Positions 45,447 to 58,273 of a DNA stretch of 64,000 nucleotides are shown here, piece by piece (position 1 is the first letter of the stretch; the number at the start of each line of letters is the position of its first letter). The stretch is taken from the NCBI GenBank assembly GCA_964035545.1, contig OZ037767.1:10468207-10532206 (forward strand), read 5' to 3'. A program made the position numbers and the translations under genes. A model generated the notes under the pieces. That model did not search any database, was not told the origin of the DNA, and saw only the letters and a program-made list of their open reading frames with translations. This DNA is from Bugula neritina. Its lineage: Eukaryota; Bryozoa; Gymnolaemata; Cheilostomatida; Bugulidae.

Positions 45447-48400
45447 CTAGCTTTTATATGGATTGAAACGCACAGAGTTCGTTCGAGGAATATTGCTGTG
45501 CGTTGAAAGTGCTTTATGCATACCATTGACAGCACACTGATTATTTGATAGCCTATCGAAATACAGCTTGAGAAAATCTTTGGACATTTGTTCTGGAGTT
45601 GGCATCATGCTTTGATGCTGTTGCATAGGCAGCAGTGGTGGGTACTTGCAGACAAATCCAGCTAAAATATTATCAAGAAATATTATTAAGAATACGCAGA
45701 AGCAATTTGAATGCAACTTAAATGTTGAGTGACCTAATTACTTTCTGATCTGACTTGTATGAATGTCTGTAAAGTTAGCTAAAGAAGATTTACAATTGTT
45801 AGTTATGTATGCGGATAAAACACCATACTTATTGAAAAAGTTATATAAAGTACTATGAGCTACTTACATGGCATTAATGGAAGCGGATTCTGTGGCAATT
45901 GTGTCAAGAGAGCATGACTCATAGGGTTGGGCACGGCTGGATAACCTTGTCTAGAAGCTTTTATTAGCAAGTCGACACTTTCTCTGTCAATCTGGGTGAT
46001 TCTGGCAGAGTCTCTAAAACCTTTTGCAAAAGGATTGCTGTCTATCTTTAGCTTTGTGATCTAAAATAAAAACATATTATCATAATTACTCACTTTGATA
46101 AAAAAGAAATTTGATAGAACTCATTCAACGTTGCCATTAGTTAGCAATTGCAACAGCTCTAATGCAGTTGTGTTTTGTGGTACTTGCCAGCTGATTTTGA
46201 TAAGCTGTCACTCCTATGAATTGTGTCTCTTCAAAAGTAAACACTTTCCTGTCGTGAGTTTCAAGATCTGAGAGGAAACTAGCTTTTGGAACTTTGTCTT
46301 CGTATTTCACAAGATGCACTCTTGGAAGGTATTTATGCATCGAATTTAAAACTATCTGTAAAGAAATAAATGAAGTTACACAATTAAAGCAACACGCAGC
46401 AAAAAGTTTGCAAACTTGTCTAACTGTATAATAGTAATATTATAATAACAACAATTTATTTTATGGCAATATTATTATAATAATAATACCGAAATACCAT
46501 CATAGCAGCATTAACATTATGGTATTAATAATACATTATTATGGTATCAATAATATTATAGTGTGAATATTATAATATTAAAATCATAACATTAAAAATA
46601 TGAAATTATTATAATATTGATATTAATAATATCAATGTTAAAAATTCAGTACTGTTAAAGCCTTTTACTAGTTTATGGTGCTACTATAAAATGTATAAAA
46701 CTCGTATAAAATATATCACAGTGTAACATTATATTTGGACTACTACATTTTTAATATTTCGAGTTATTTTTATTGCTCTAGCATTTATAGGTTGCATTAA
46801 TAAACCTATTGAGCAAAACATTTTAGATAATGTATTAATATAATAGTTATAACTTACATATCCCCACTTATCATGTAAATTGTTGGTCAATTTCACTTTC
46901 TCAAAAGATATTGACTGTTTCATCAGTGAATCTCCTCTGAATGGACCATCTGGATGTGTGTAGACTCTACAGTAACACCACTAATACTATAACTACTGTA
47001 CATACCCTACAGTATCACTAATACTAAAAATACTGTATATACTCTACAGTATCACTAATACTAAAAATACTGTATAAATTATATGCGTAAACATGTATGT
47101 ATACACTTACAGTATTACTACTATAACATATGCTAATTAATAGAAAAACAAAATAATATATTACAACAATGCTAAAGTGTATTAAAAATGAAAAACATGC
47201 TAGCAGTAGGAGGGGATGTCAACATATAAATCTGTACTTATATAATTCCATTTTGCATCCAGAAATTTTCATGTACCTATATTTTCACTTTTCTCATATC
47301 AACAACAAAATCATAGCTTAGTGTGCAACTTACTTGCGGGGTATTGGAGGGTCGGCCCGACCTGCTACCAACCAGCAGCTCCTGTGGTAAGCGTATCTGT
47401 ACCTCTTGCTGTCAACAGCCACTATGTCAAAGAAAACTTGATAGTTAGCTTTGGGATCCAAATTAGAGAAAGATACTCTCATAGATGGAAACATCCTCCT
47501 GCAAATTATTAATATTTTCATCAGCTTGACTAGCAAAATTAGGTTTTCAATCACTTACCATCTTATTGGGTAGATAACTCCATATAAACACGAGCAATAT
47601 AGAAATAAATAATATTATGCTTTTCCTAAAAGGTGACAGAAAATGTATTTCTAATTGCTTTATGTTTCAGAAGAGCTACAAAGTTATTCATGACAGAATA
47701 TAGGAAACTTTTGTGATAAAATCTTGTTTGGCTGGATTAGCTTTGATGTTGATTAAAATTATTGTAAAACTGTCAGAATGACATCCTCAGTTGCATCCTC
47801 TACTTTATGTGCACAGGTTAAATGTCAGATACCACTGTGTGATTGTGCTGCTGTGATTCAAAATGTCCAATAATAATCAACTTTAAAGAATGTTTTAGAG
47901 CATATGTGATATACCTGTGTAGTGTGATTACCTCTATATTTATTTATATATCAAGCGGTAGCTTGGTAGATTCATTAAATTAGATTCTCATCAAAGATTA
48001 AATATGATTGTACATGCTCATAATTACTGTGTTTGTCACACCAAGTCAATATTACATCACAATACAGGCATACAGTGTTGCATGGTAACATTACATTACT
48101 TTTAACATTGTAACTCATTTCTATATGCATACATTTTAGGAATATTTTAATTCTCTGTAGCAGTTTCTTTCCACTTCTCTGTTGGTGCATAGAAATGATT
48201 TGTATCTATTACAATAACAGCTTTTCAACACAGCTATAAGCCTCTACTTTCATACCATTTGCCAATTTGTTGTATTTTCAGATTGTAAAACATAAACATT
48301 GTCTAATTAATCACATTATGTATGACCTGCCTTACCAATACCTAAGTCTGCTAACTAGGTTTATATTGTGCTTAGCAATCTTTTAATTTACACTAAATAG

Positions 48401-51400
48401 CCAATTACTTCGAGTTACTATTCCCTTTACCAATAAACTAAGAATTTAATTGCTGATAAATTCTAGTTTATCCATTCTTTATGACCAAAGGATGGGCTGA
48501 AGAGAAACGTTCTGTTCGCAATGTATGATATCTGGTTGGCATTGTGTGACTGCGAAGATTGGATTATAACCCTCAACTAATCAGTATGTTTAAATGGCAA
48601 GCATTTTGTTATCCAATTAAAGCAAGAAGATATTCTTCTGGAAAATGTAATTCACAATATGCTTTGGCGCTGAGCTTCAGAACTGGCACTAAATTAATTT
48701 ATGGCTGATGTTTTAACTTGTTGTTTAAAGTTTGCATTATCACTGCACGTTGCAAATCAAATCTCAACTATCCATGACAAGAAAATAGACCATCAAACTA
48801 ATCACTTCACGCTATTTTCAGATTCAAATCTTAAAAATGGTAATGACCTTGTTGTAAATTAGCACAATAGCACGTGGTATAGACTGCATTCCATAGACCA
48901 TCTTGCTATTTATAAACAGCAAATTTTCTCTCAGTGGTCCTCACAATATCAACAACATACTGGTGTCAAGGGTGCAGTTTGGCTTACCAAGTCGACCTAT
49001 TATTATGAATGAAAATGCAATGTGTTTGTAAGAGCATTTGACACATGTGAAAGATAACATCTACGATAGGAAGCTTCCGTAATTTCTCAACCCATTTTAG
49101 TTTAAATGAGTACAATTTTGCGATGAGCTCTCGATGAAACGCATTTGTTGAAAATATGCCTATGTTAAAATTTTTTTAATATGCTATTTTGTCAGTTTTT
49201 ACTGCTTCAGTGAAATAGTGAAATATTTTTTACATTGTCTGAGAGCTGTATGTAATGATTACTTATTTTCAAGCAAACTAAAAGTTGCCTACACTTATTA
49301 ATTATAAATATTTGTAACAAATATAGACAAAGTATTAAAAAAGTAAAAATAAAAAAAATTCATAAGATGTACTTCAAAGTTGCATCTTGAGCATTTAATT
49401 GCATAATTATACTCTGCATTTTAGTAATAAAACATATACCAATTATGTAATAATAATAAAATGTATAATGATACAATATATTATGTTAATTACTATGTTG
49501 TGCCAATTCAAATCTCACATTGTTCATGGTATGAAACTATTGATCATGTAAACAAACATGTCACTTAAAGCCCTTGTTTGACAGCAAAAACAGGTTGTTG
49601 ATGATTCTTACCTCCCAGATTTGGTTATAATCATTTCAGTTCCTAGATCATGAAACTTTTTCCAAAGTTCTTTCATCTCCAGAGAGCAGCAACTTCTGCC
49701 AAGACTCTCTGAAGTTCTACACTTCTCTTCTGTAATTAAATCTACAAAAATACTTAGAAAATAAGTCTCTATTCAAATATTCGCATTGATATATGAAAGT
49801 TATATTTGCATTGATAATATTTATGCTTCTTTTTGTGATACGCCTACACAGTTTTGAACTATTTTCGAAGTAATTTACTGTAGTGTTGAGGGGCAATCAC
49901 AACACTGCCTTTGCTTAAATATTTTACCATGTATCAAGTAATTTTTTCAACTTTTGATGTCAATAAACAGTTTGTTTGTGTTGTTTATAAATGAAATTAC
50001 TAGTTTTCAACACCTGCTCTGTAATTTGAAATTATATTTTCCACATGTTACTCACATCTACATTAATAAAACAAGGCTCTAAAACACATAATGCTGAGCA
50101 AATTGTATTATCTAATTCATGGCTCATCTCACCTCAATGCATTGCATACCAATACTCTCACGAAGCATAAAACACTGTACTGTAATTAAAATAACATCAT
50201 CAGCTGAGACCAGAACAGAATGCTGCAGAAATAGCCTACACCACGCTGGTTGCAGGTAAGAAACATTTAGACCACAAGGATTGTTGTGAATCAACCTGCA
50301 CATTGGCTATAGCCTAGATAATTGAATATCTATTGTTGTTTAACAAAGCAATTAGCTTCGGTAATGACCATAAAAGTTATTTAATTAAAAAATAGTCACC
50401 CAAGCTAGGGAATGTGTTAATAATATATATACATACATGTCAATGTGTCACTATATATTTGTAAAGGCTTAAACAGTGGTAACATTTGGCTCCAGCAGAC
50501 ACAGAAATAGCATGAGAAATTTCAAGCTAGTCTAAGTGTCAAAAATTTACAAATACATAAAAAGCCAGTAGTGACACATTTAGGCATTTTTTGAGCTACA
50601 CTATTGATGCTGCATTCCTTAAACCTTTGAAACATACTCACATAGACAAATTAGAATGTATCAAATATTATATACAATTTATGTTTTAAAACTCGTGTTG
50701 CTTAAATATACATGCAAAAGCATAAGAAATGCCAGCAATTTTAATATTCATTTTAATTTTAATTTTTTTTCAAATAACTTAATTGAATATAACAAAGAAT
50801 GAAGTTGATTTCTTATGAAGATGAAATATGCAATTCTATCTGACTTTACAATACAATATATTGGTGGAAGTATGTAATATAAATATAAAACTTTTGTAAA
50901 AAGACTACACAGATCTAACATTAACCTTTCACTTTTTCCCTGAAAATCTTCAGGTTTTATAGGTTATTTAAAGTTATAACAAGAATTCCATAAAGTTTTT
51001 ACTTTATTCAAGTTAATTGCATTTTAGCAAATATTCTACTATGGCAAAAATATTCATATTATACACATAATATTACATAAATATATTATACTGTTTAAAT
51101 TACAATACAATATTCTATAATATAATAGAAAATAAATAATTCATACACCCATACTTACATAAATTTTGGCAAATTACTGACACAGTTGTACAGCAGTGTT
51201 AACAAGTGCTAATTTTCTGTATAGCCTATTGTCAGAACATTATATTATTTATATTATATTATATTATATTATGTCATATAATATCATATTGCATGATATT
51301 ATATTATAATTCATTACACTAGATCATTATATTTTTCTTTATAAAAGTAAAAGTAATTAAAGGTTGTATGCTATATATTAGAACAAAATTATAACAATGT

Positions 51401-53666
51401 GTCGTATTTTATGCTGTGAACAAAGACAATTGGATTAAAATGAAAACTCTTTGCCAACCTTTACTCCCTGATTATAGCCGATGATTCTTTATTCTCAAAC
51501 TCAAAGATGTTGTGAGAGGTTGATTTGTTTATTTATTTAAAGGCAGCATCTGACACTGAGCTCTAATCATCGAGATGTGTGTTTAATTTTTATTTGTGTA
51601 TAATATACAATGTTTGAGCACTAGACATTTCCATGTAGCAACTCATTAAATAAACTTCATTCACAAACTAATGAGGGTGTCAATTTGAATCTATTTTCTG
51701 TAGCAGCTCATTACATCGATGCATTTAGGGCAGCATATACTGGCAGCAGAGTTCACCTTTATCCAATCTTACACCAGATACTTAACTTGTCTAGCTCTAC
51801 GTGTTATAATTTACTGTAACATTACAGCTGCAGACTTTTTGGTGGCAAGAATAATCTATTATAGCTTTTCATGGCGGGACAGTTCTATATTATACGCTGC
51901 AGTTGTGAGAAATGTATACACATGGCATATATGCACGCTACACATCAGTCGCTGTAATATAGGAAGCTGGCTCGTGCTGCAGAGCTGCTGTTTAACTTAT
52001 CGTCTCGGCATAAACTAGTTGCTTATAAACATTTTCTAGACTGTGAAATATTATCAATAGACTCAGAACCTAATTGTTTCAAAAGCAAGCACAGGCAGGC
52101 TACTAGCCCACCCTGACATATGTTATTAAAGTTTTTATAAACACAGCTAAGAGATAGATTTTCATGAGACTGAGTTGACAGGCTTGATCACAGCTAGCGA
52201 CACTAAGTGTAAACATTAGGATGGGAATATATATCATGTTCTCGTGTTATTAGTGCAGTGTTAATAATTGTTTTATGTTGACTTCCCTTCATCTATGCGG
52301 TCACACATTACAGAGGGATAAATAACATTAGCAGTATCTGTCAGCATTTATTATCACTGTAGCTATAAAAATTCAACAACCACAAAAGAGGGCATTACAA
52401 AAATATGCCAAAACATGCAATGAGTCTGATTGCTAAAGTTCGAAAGCAAATTTAAACTTATAGTATAATAAAATACTGGTACCACTATAGCTTATTAGCC
52501 AGGGTGCAGATAAATACAACATACTTTTGCTTTAATTTTTTTTATTAAATAAGTCATGACTTAGTAGCAGTATAGTCATACTGTACTGTGTAACTTTTAT
52601 AGTACTATCCTTATTCTATAGCTCAGTCGTTATGGTTATTTAAAACAGCAATTAATATTTTATTATATTATTATTATATAATTATTGCATTTTATCTAGT
52701 CTGCAGAATTTAGAAAGTATGTGATTATGTCACAGATTTATCTGAATCCAATAACAAATAATCAATAGTCAATAATATGAACATAAACCGACTAAAATCC
52801 TGATTGGTCTATCAAAAATATTTATGAAACTGCAAATTAATTTAAATACTTACTGAATAACACTGAATACAACTAATACATAAATAAACATATGTATGTC
52901 TTGCACACGGCATGTATATATTGTAATACTACATAACTATGTTAGATGTGCTTAAGGAGAATAAATTAGTATGGTAAACCATAGTTGGAAATTTTCTGCC
53001 ATAATCTATAATTATATTAAAATATGCAATAATTTATGATGCTTTATATATTATTATTTGTTAAAATATTGCTTGCCATGTTATGTTTTACAGCAATGCT
53101 ATTCGAGCCACCCCTACTGAGCCACCCCTATCAAACCATCTCTACGGGCCAGCCCAGTGCATATTTATTTCTGGATTTTAACACACACAGCGGAGCTTAG
53201 AAGTAAAGCTAGAATATGTTACCATATAGATAGAAAAACAGTGTTCCCATGTGTTTAGTAAATGTAAGCCATACCTTCAGTGATTGGGGGTGAAGGGAGG
53301 GGTGTCTCTGAACTCAAAGATCTAGGGCTAGACCGGCTGTCTTGTTCAACTTTTTCTCCTTCTGCATCGCCCAGTCCTTTGACCTAAAAACATGACACTA
53401 ACAGTACAACTGCGACGTGAAGAATGCTATGATGTGTGTACATATAGAAATTATGCTTTAATTATATGGTTGCATTTATACTCCTTGTCCTATGAATTGT
53501 TAAACAGGATGCAGTGTATAGAGTTTACCTCATCCCCGTCTTCACTAGCAGAATCTGCTGGAGAAAGCAGAGCTTGTATTGAAAAAGCTCGAGCTTTTCT
53601 CGACATTGGAGAAGCTTTCATTGAGAAGTCACTAGTTGGAGTAAATTCATTCATTACTTCTTCCAT
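45447..53666 (-). CDS. TBX20: Tbx20-like T-box transcription factor with N-terminal eh1 motif, 8 coding exons
   Basis: Sequence-specific nuclear DNA-binding regulator. Exons on the minus strand: 53666-53529, 53383-53275, 49729-49612, 47498-47334, 46966-46858, 46355-46188, 46060-45868, 45661-45447; phases join to 404 residues. The T-box runs from about residue 100 ([20 protein letters not shown]) through [33 protein letters not shown], the [14 protein letters not shown] core and [10 protein letters not shown] to NPFAKGFRD (about 288). [26 protein letters not shown] and DRESVDLLI fit Tbx20 better than Tbx15/18/22 or Tbx1. Residues 28-34, FSIQALL, form an eh1 Groucho-recruiting motif as in Tbx20 N-termini. 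The C-terminus is short. The donor after 46188 is GC. The frame is open upstream of the chosen ATG (53666) to the acceptor, so a longer N-terminus is possible. Confidence 0.92.
46440..46720. repeat. ATT/AAT-rich low-complexity intron sequence
   Basis: Dense TAATATTATAATA-type low complexity with short palindromes in the T-box gene intron. Confidence 0.7.
46967..47079 (-). repeat. 37-41 bp tandem repeat that includes the T-box intron acceptor
   Basis: Three units start at 46967, 47007 and 47044, each beginning CTACAGTA on the plus strand. Read on the minus strand, each unit ends TACTGTAG, and the leftmost one is the functional acceptor of the exon starting at 46966. The intron 3' end therefore carries two additional potential acceptors 40 and 77 bp upstream. 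Confidence 0.8.
47560..49600. other. Intron of the T-box gene, nothing recognised
   Basis: Two kilobases of AT-rich intron between the exons at 47498 and 49612 with no open frame or repeat of note. The 71-residue minus frame at 47975-48190 lacks compatible splice sites. Confidence 0.55.
49730..53274. other. Intron of the T-box gene, nothing recognised
   Basis: 3.5-kb AT-rich intron with TATTA low complexity at 51240-51310. The 99-residue plus-strand frame at 51719-52018 has no known domain and no coding-like composition. A C-rich stretch with two GAGCCACCCCTA copies (about 53104-53130) is the only compositional oddity. Confidence 0.55.
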
Positions 53667-53945
53667 TTTCAATTTTCTCTAAAATTGGAAAAGTATTGGT
53701 AAAATATTTGATAACATTTCAAATGTAAAATATTTGATGGGTCTTAAAACAAACTCGAATTTGAGTTTTAGTTGTACAGTTTAAAAATAAGAAAAAAAAA
53801 TTAATTTGTATATTGGAATATTTTTCATGTGCACAATGTTAGCTAAGCAATTAGCAAAATAATGAGATATAATTCTAACATATTTTACACCGCTGTTTGG
53901 AAAAATAAGTTATTGCATAACCTACTTAAAGTGATTACCACTATT

Positions 53946-53957
53946 GGGGGGGGGGGG
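53946..53957 (+). repeat. Poly-G run (12 G)
   Basis: Twelve consecutive G just upstream of the first T-box coding exon (C-rich on the transcribed-gene sense strand). Confidence 0.9.
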
Positions 53958-54173
53958 AGGGATACAAAAAGCTCAAAGAAGCCAAGAGCATTTAGATTAT
54001 TATTGGTTAGATTAAAATATGTAATAACATTGTAACCTGTCAGTTATAAATTATACTGAATACTGCATTTAGATTTAGCAGCAATGTAATATAAATACCT
54101 TCATATATTAATACTTATTCTAACCAATGATTACTGATAAAATGGTGTAGAGATATGATGAAAATAATCTTAC

Positions 54174-54298
54174 CTGTTACCTGAGCAATATATCTGTTGA
54201 GTTGTGCAGAACAATCTGGTATCTTCAACTGACGTGCAACCTTGAAGACGAGTGCTGTGACAGTGTGCCACACTCTTGAACTTGACTTATTAAACCCC
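54174..54298 (-). other. Candidate 5' exon of the T-box gene
   Basis: Bounded by an acceptor-like CCTGCAG (ending 54299) and two nested donors (GTAACA after 54181, GTAAGA after 54174). One frame is open throughout; with the first donor it ends in phase 0 and joins in frame to RKLKMEEV of the T-box first coding exon. There is no in-frame ATG, so it is more likely a 5' UTR exon, unless a further upstream exon supplies the start. The encoded residues match nothing I know. Confidence 0.3.
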
Positions 54299-57200
54299 CT
54301 GCAGGACCCACAAGTAGTGGTTAGCAGCTACCTGAAGTGATAAGTTGTGTTGATGGTGTGAATAACTGAGATAAAGCCTGCTACCTTCATACATGCACAT
54401 AGCCTGAGGCCAGGCCAGGTATAGACAAGTTATTGAACTATCTGTTGCAGCTTCCAGCTGATTGGTCAATTAATTTCTAGTAAACTGGGAGGTCTTGTCC
54501 TATTGGCTGTCTTAGCTAACTAACTTTTCATTAATAGTGACAAAACAATTGTTGTGTCTTTTTATTGTCAAGTTTTAATTGAACTTTTCAGATCAGAAAG
54601 TTTTAAAGATACAAAAATAGTGTTTAATTAGCCAAGTTATAATATAGCTAGAGTAAAAATTTTACCTTTGTGTGGGAGGAGAGGAGGGGGGATTTCTAAT
54701 AAACTTATAGCAGATGTTGCAGTCATCTTTGATTACATTGTTTTAATAGAGTTTATGCCTTGATTCGATGACTGGTGGTTTGATTGGTAGACTAGCGTCA
54801 TGCTTAATTGTGTGCAAGAAAAATAGTCATTTCTACAAATACCAGAAACATTGCATGTCAAGATTATCAACACAAATAGAATGGTGACAGATTTTAGCTA
54901 AATAAACTGCCTATCTACACTTTAACCCCAACAATGTAATCAAATACACTAGCACCTGCCTACAAAAACTAGTGTTTTTCTTAACTATCCTCTTCATTAG
55001 GATGTTCCACTGCCAAGCCTCCAATTAACAATTAACTCGTTAACATTTATGCTTTAGAATCTGAAGGTATAATATTGTGTCATTGAATGTTTATTGTTAT
55101 TAATTTTTTAGAATAAGTTTGACAATGATGATGGTAACAGATTAACTATCCCAAAATATTTACTGTATAATACTTAGCTACTTGATGGTTATCAGATCAC
55201 AAAAATGTGCTATTTTTTAAAAAATGACTAATGAGTGAGATTGTACATAATATAATGTAGATTTTAAACTATGATATATTAATATAATCATCAATAATAT
55301 GAGGATATGATATAATGTAACTATAAATAATACAATAATATAATATAAAAACAAATTGTTATTTGCCTTAGTTCAAAGCTCAAACCTTTCAAACTTTTTT
55401 GAGGAACCTTTACTTCTTAGTTCGAAGCTATTTAAACAGTTGCATTGGTAAAACTTAGTTGATCTGAATTTAAATTAAAAGTATTTTAATAAATATGAGA
55501 CCTATAATAGTCATCTAAGTATTCTTAATTTCTACCCAAAATAATAAAATACATATGAAAGGCCGTATGAAAGGCCCTATGGAAGGCGTAGGTTGTTACC
55601 AACTGGTGATGACAGGTTTGGTCAGCAATTAAACTATTTTTCAAGCAGCGTTGGTTCACCAATTGGCCTGCAGTGGTATGTTGGTAGTCCTTATTTGTAT
55701 GGGTGTGCTCAAGATAGTACCAATGCCCTTTAACCCTCAAACATAATTTAGTTGTTTCTCTTTAGAGGTTGACAAATTACCCCATTATTTGATAGTTAAA
55801 ATTTTGCTGACCACAAATTGAGTGTGATAGAGACAGTAGGCAAAGTGTTGACTGGGCTAATTCTTGAATCACAGTGTTCCTACAACAACTGGTATATTTT
55901 ACTCTAATTACGCACAAATAAACAATTACCTTTTAAACTGACAACAATGTGACAAATCTATTTATTTGACAATTACAATCAATTGAGCTTTATTAAAACC
56001 ACAAATTGAAATATTTGACTAGACAGTGAAATTTTCAAGGCAAGCTTCTTGAAATTACTTGACTCTAGGCTATCCACTTAGAAATTAAACGATTATAGAA
56101 CACTTTACTGCTACGTAGGTTTTTGCTTTAAGCAGTTTTCAAATGTGTGCATCAATTATATTCATTAGCATGGATCAGTTTATTTTCTTTATATTTGGTT
56201 CAAAGCAAAAAATATTCTAAACAAGCACTTGTTACTTCATGTTAAAGAGAATTAGCTAATTGCTGCTATAGCATATATAGCATAATATACGGTATAAAAT
56301 ACATATTATATAATATATAAAATAATACACTATGTATGATATATAAAACATAATATGCAATAAGTACGATATAATATAGTATATGCATACACAGAATATG
56401 TTATATATTGTATTATAATAAATAACATATTATGTATAGTACACTATATGTAATTTAAATATATCTTCACGGGCTAGCAATTTAATAAAAAAATAGGTAA
56501 ACGAGAAACGTTCTATTTTTACTACCTACTTTATTAATCAAAGTAAGCTGACATTTTCTACACCGCATGCAGTGTCCATCTTCAGAGTTGTGAAATAAAA
56601 TAAGTTTACTTTAAGTAATACAGTAATAAGAATAAAATGTTTCTCGTTTGCCTATTTCTAACTACATGTAATATATTACACAAATACAGTAATTCTCTCA
56701 TTCATAGACATTCACTGCAATCTATGATCTGATGCAGGGTCTGCCCCTTTTGATACATGCTCCAACCTTTCTAAAATACGCAACATTATCAAACTATTAT
56801 CTTAGTCATTCTTAAATATAAAACTGTACTTATTAACTGTAATAGTATGTTTAACTTATTTTATCTCATTCAAACAATGTATACTATCAATTAGTTATTC
56901 CTTCAGCCAGTTTTTAACAAAGTTTGCACTTGGCCTGGACTCACAGCCACTGAGTAAGAGGTGCTAGGAGAAAATCTTAGTGCCATAATGCTACGAAATA
57001 GTTGATACAATTGGAGTAAGAGCACACATTTGTTTATGTATCTGTTTTAGTACAAGGCGCCAACTCGACACTATGTTTAAAACGAAACTGGCAGACCAGT
57101 GTTTGATGAGTGAGCGGTAGTTGTACTTGTGTTATTACTGCAGTGGCTACTCTCCTGTATACACTTTCATTAAACAAAGTTTACAGCCTTCCAAGCTACT

Positions 57201-57739
57201 TACTGGTGGTAAAAAACAATGCACAATAAAATAGATGCTAAAAAGGCTTATGTTTTTATCTTTAGAAATTTAACAAAAACCTAAATATTTCGATGCAGTA
57301 ATATTTCATTGTTCAAACAAAGGCTAGCGGAACCTGTATGCTGCTATAATGAGACAATTTAGAGTATGTTAGCAGCTAATTGCGAATCATAAGAATGTGG
57401 ATGTAGTCTAAATAAATACATTTGATTGTAAAAGATAGATTGTATGTTTTATTTATTAATCATTTAAACCAGAAATAGTACAAATATTTTTGCCAAAGCT
57501 GTTATAAAAAAATGTGTTGAAATACAGCAAATACAACAATACAACAAATACAACAAATACATATTCTATAGCTTACTACCACATGTAGTTATTGGGAACT
57601 ATGCACCTATTATTATACTATACAATGCATTATATTACAAAGTTATATGACACAGTGCATTATATTATATTGTTATGTCACACAACGCATTACATCATAC
57701 TATTATATGCTACAATGTATTTGGTTATATCATTAATGT

Positions 57740-57781
<42 letters not shown>

Positions 57782-58273
57782 CAGGCTGACTGTATGTCTA
57801 TCTCAATATTATTAAACATTTGAATATGTTAATAAACACTTCAGAAAACAAGTTTTTTATTTCTACTTCTCAAAAAAAGAAATAGTTCTGGTCAAATAGA
57901 TTGGTTACCATTTTACTTCCAATTTCTAAAATAGAATATGAAGGATTATTACTATTTTCATGTTACAGCGAATGTATAGGTTTTTACATCCATCTATATA
58001 TCTATATAGTTTATTATAGACCCTGGTTTCAACATACAGCTAAAACTGCAACAATTAATATTAGGTTTTACTGTAGGAAAACACAAATGCATTTTTTTAT
58101 TTTGAAACTTTTGTGAAATCTCTATAATGTCTAATATAAACTTTAAATTGGTTGTAGTATTATAAAATTTGAAAAGGTTATAACATTAAATTTCAAATAT
58201 AATTTAATAAAAATATAATCATAGGAATTTAAATATTTGCACATGACACCCCTATCAGCTTTTGATTTCGAAG
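54299..58273. other. Intergenic region between the eh1 gene and the T-box gene
   Basis: AT-rich, with TATA-type low complexity at 56275-56455 and a TA repeat at 57736. A possible poly(A) signal for the eh1 gene is at 58101-58096. The 71-residue minus frame at 55525-55740 has no family match and no splice context. It presumably contains the T-box promoter, which I could not locate. Confidence 0.5.
57736..57779. repeat. (TA)n microsatellite
   Basis: Uninterrupted TA dinucleotide run of about 20 units. Confidence 0.95.

Noticed and set aside
51719-52018. 99-residue plus-strand frame inside the T-box intron
   Set aside because: No domain, no splice support, composition like the surrounding intron.
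45447-53666. Tbx15/18/22 or Tbx1 as the T-box class
   Set aside because: [31 protein letters not shown] and DRESVDLLI fit Tbx20 better; still, only a tree can settle a basal-animal T-box.
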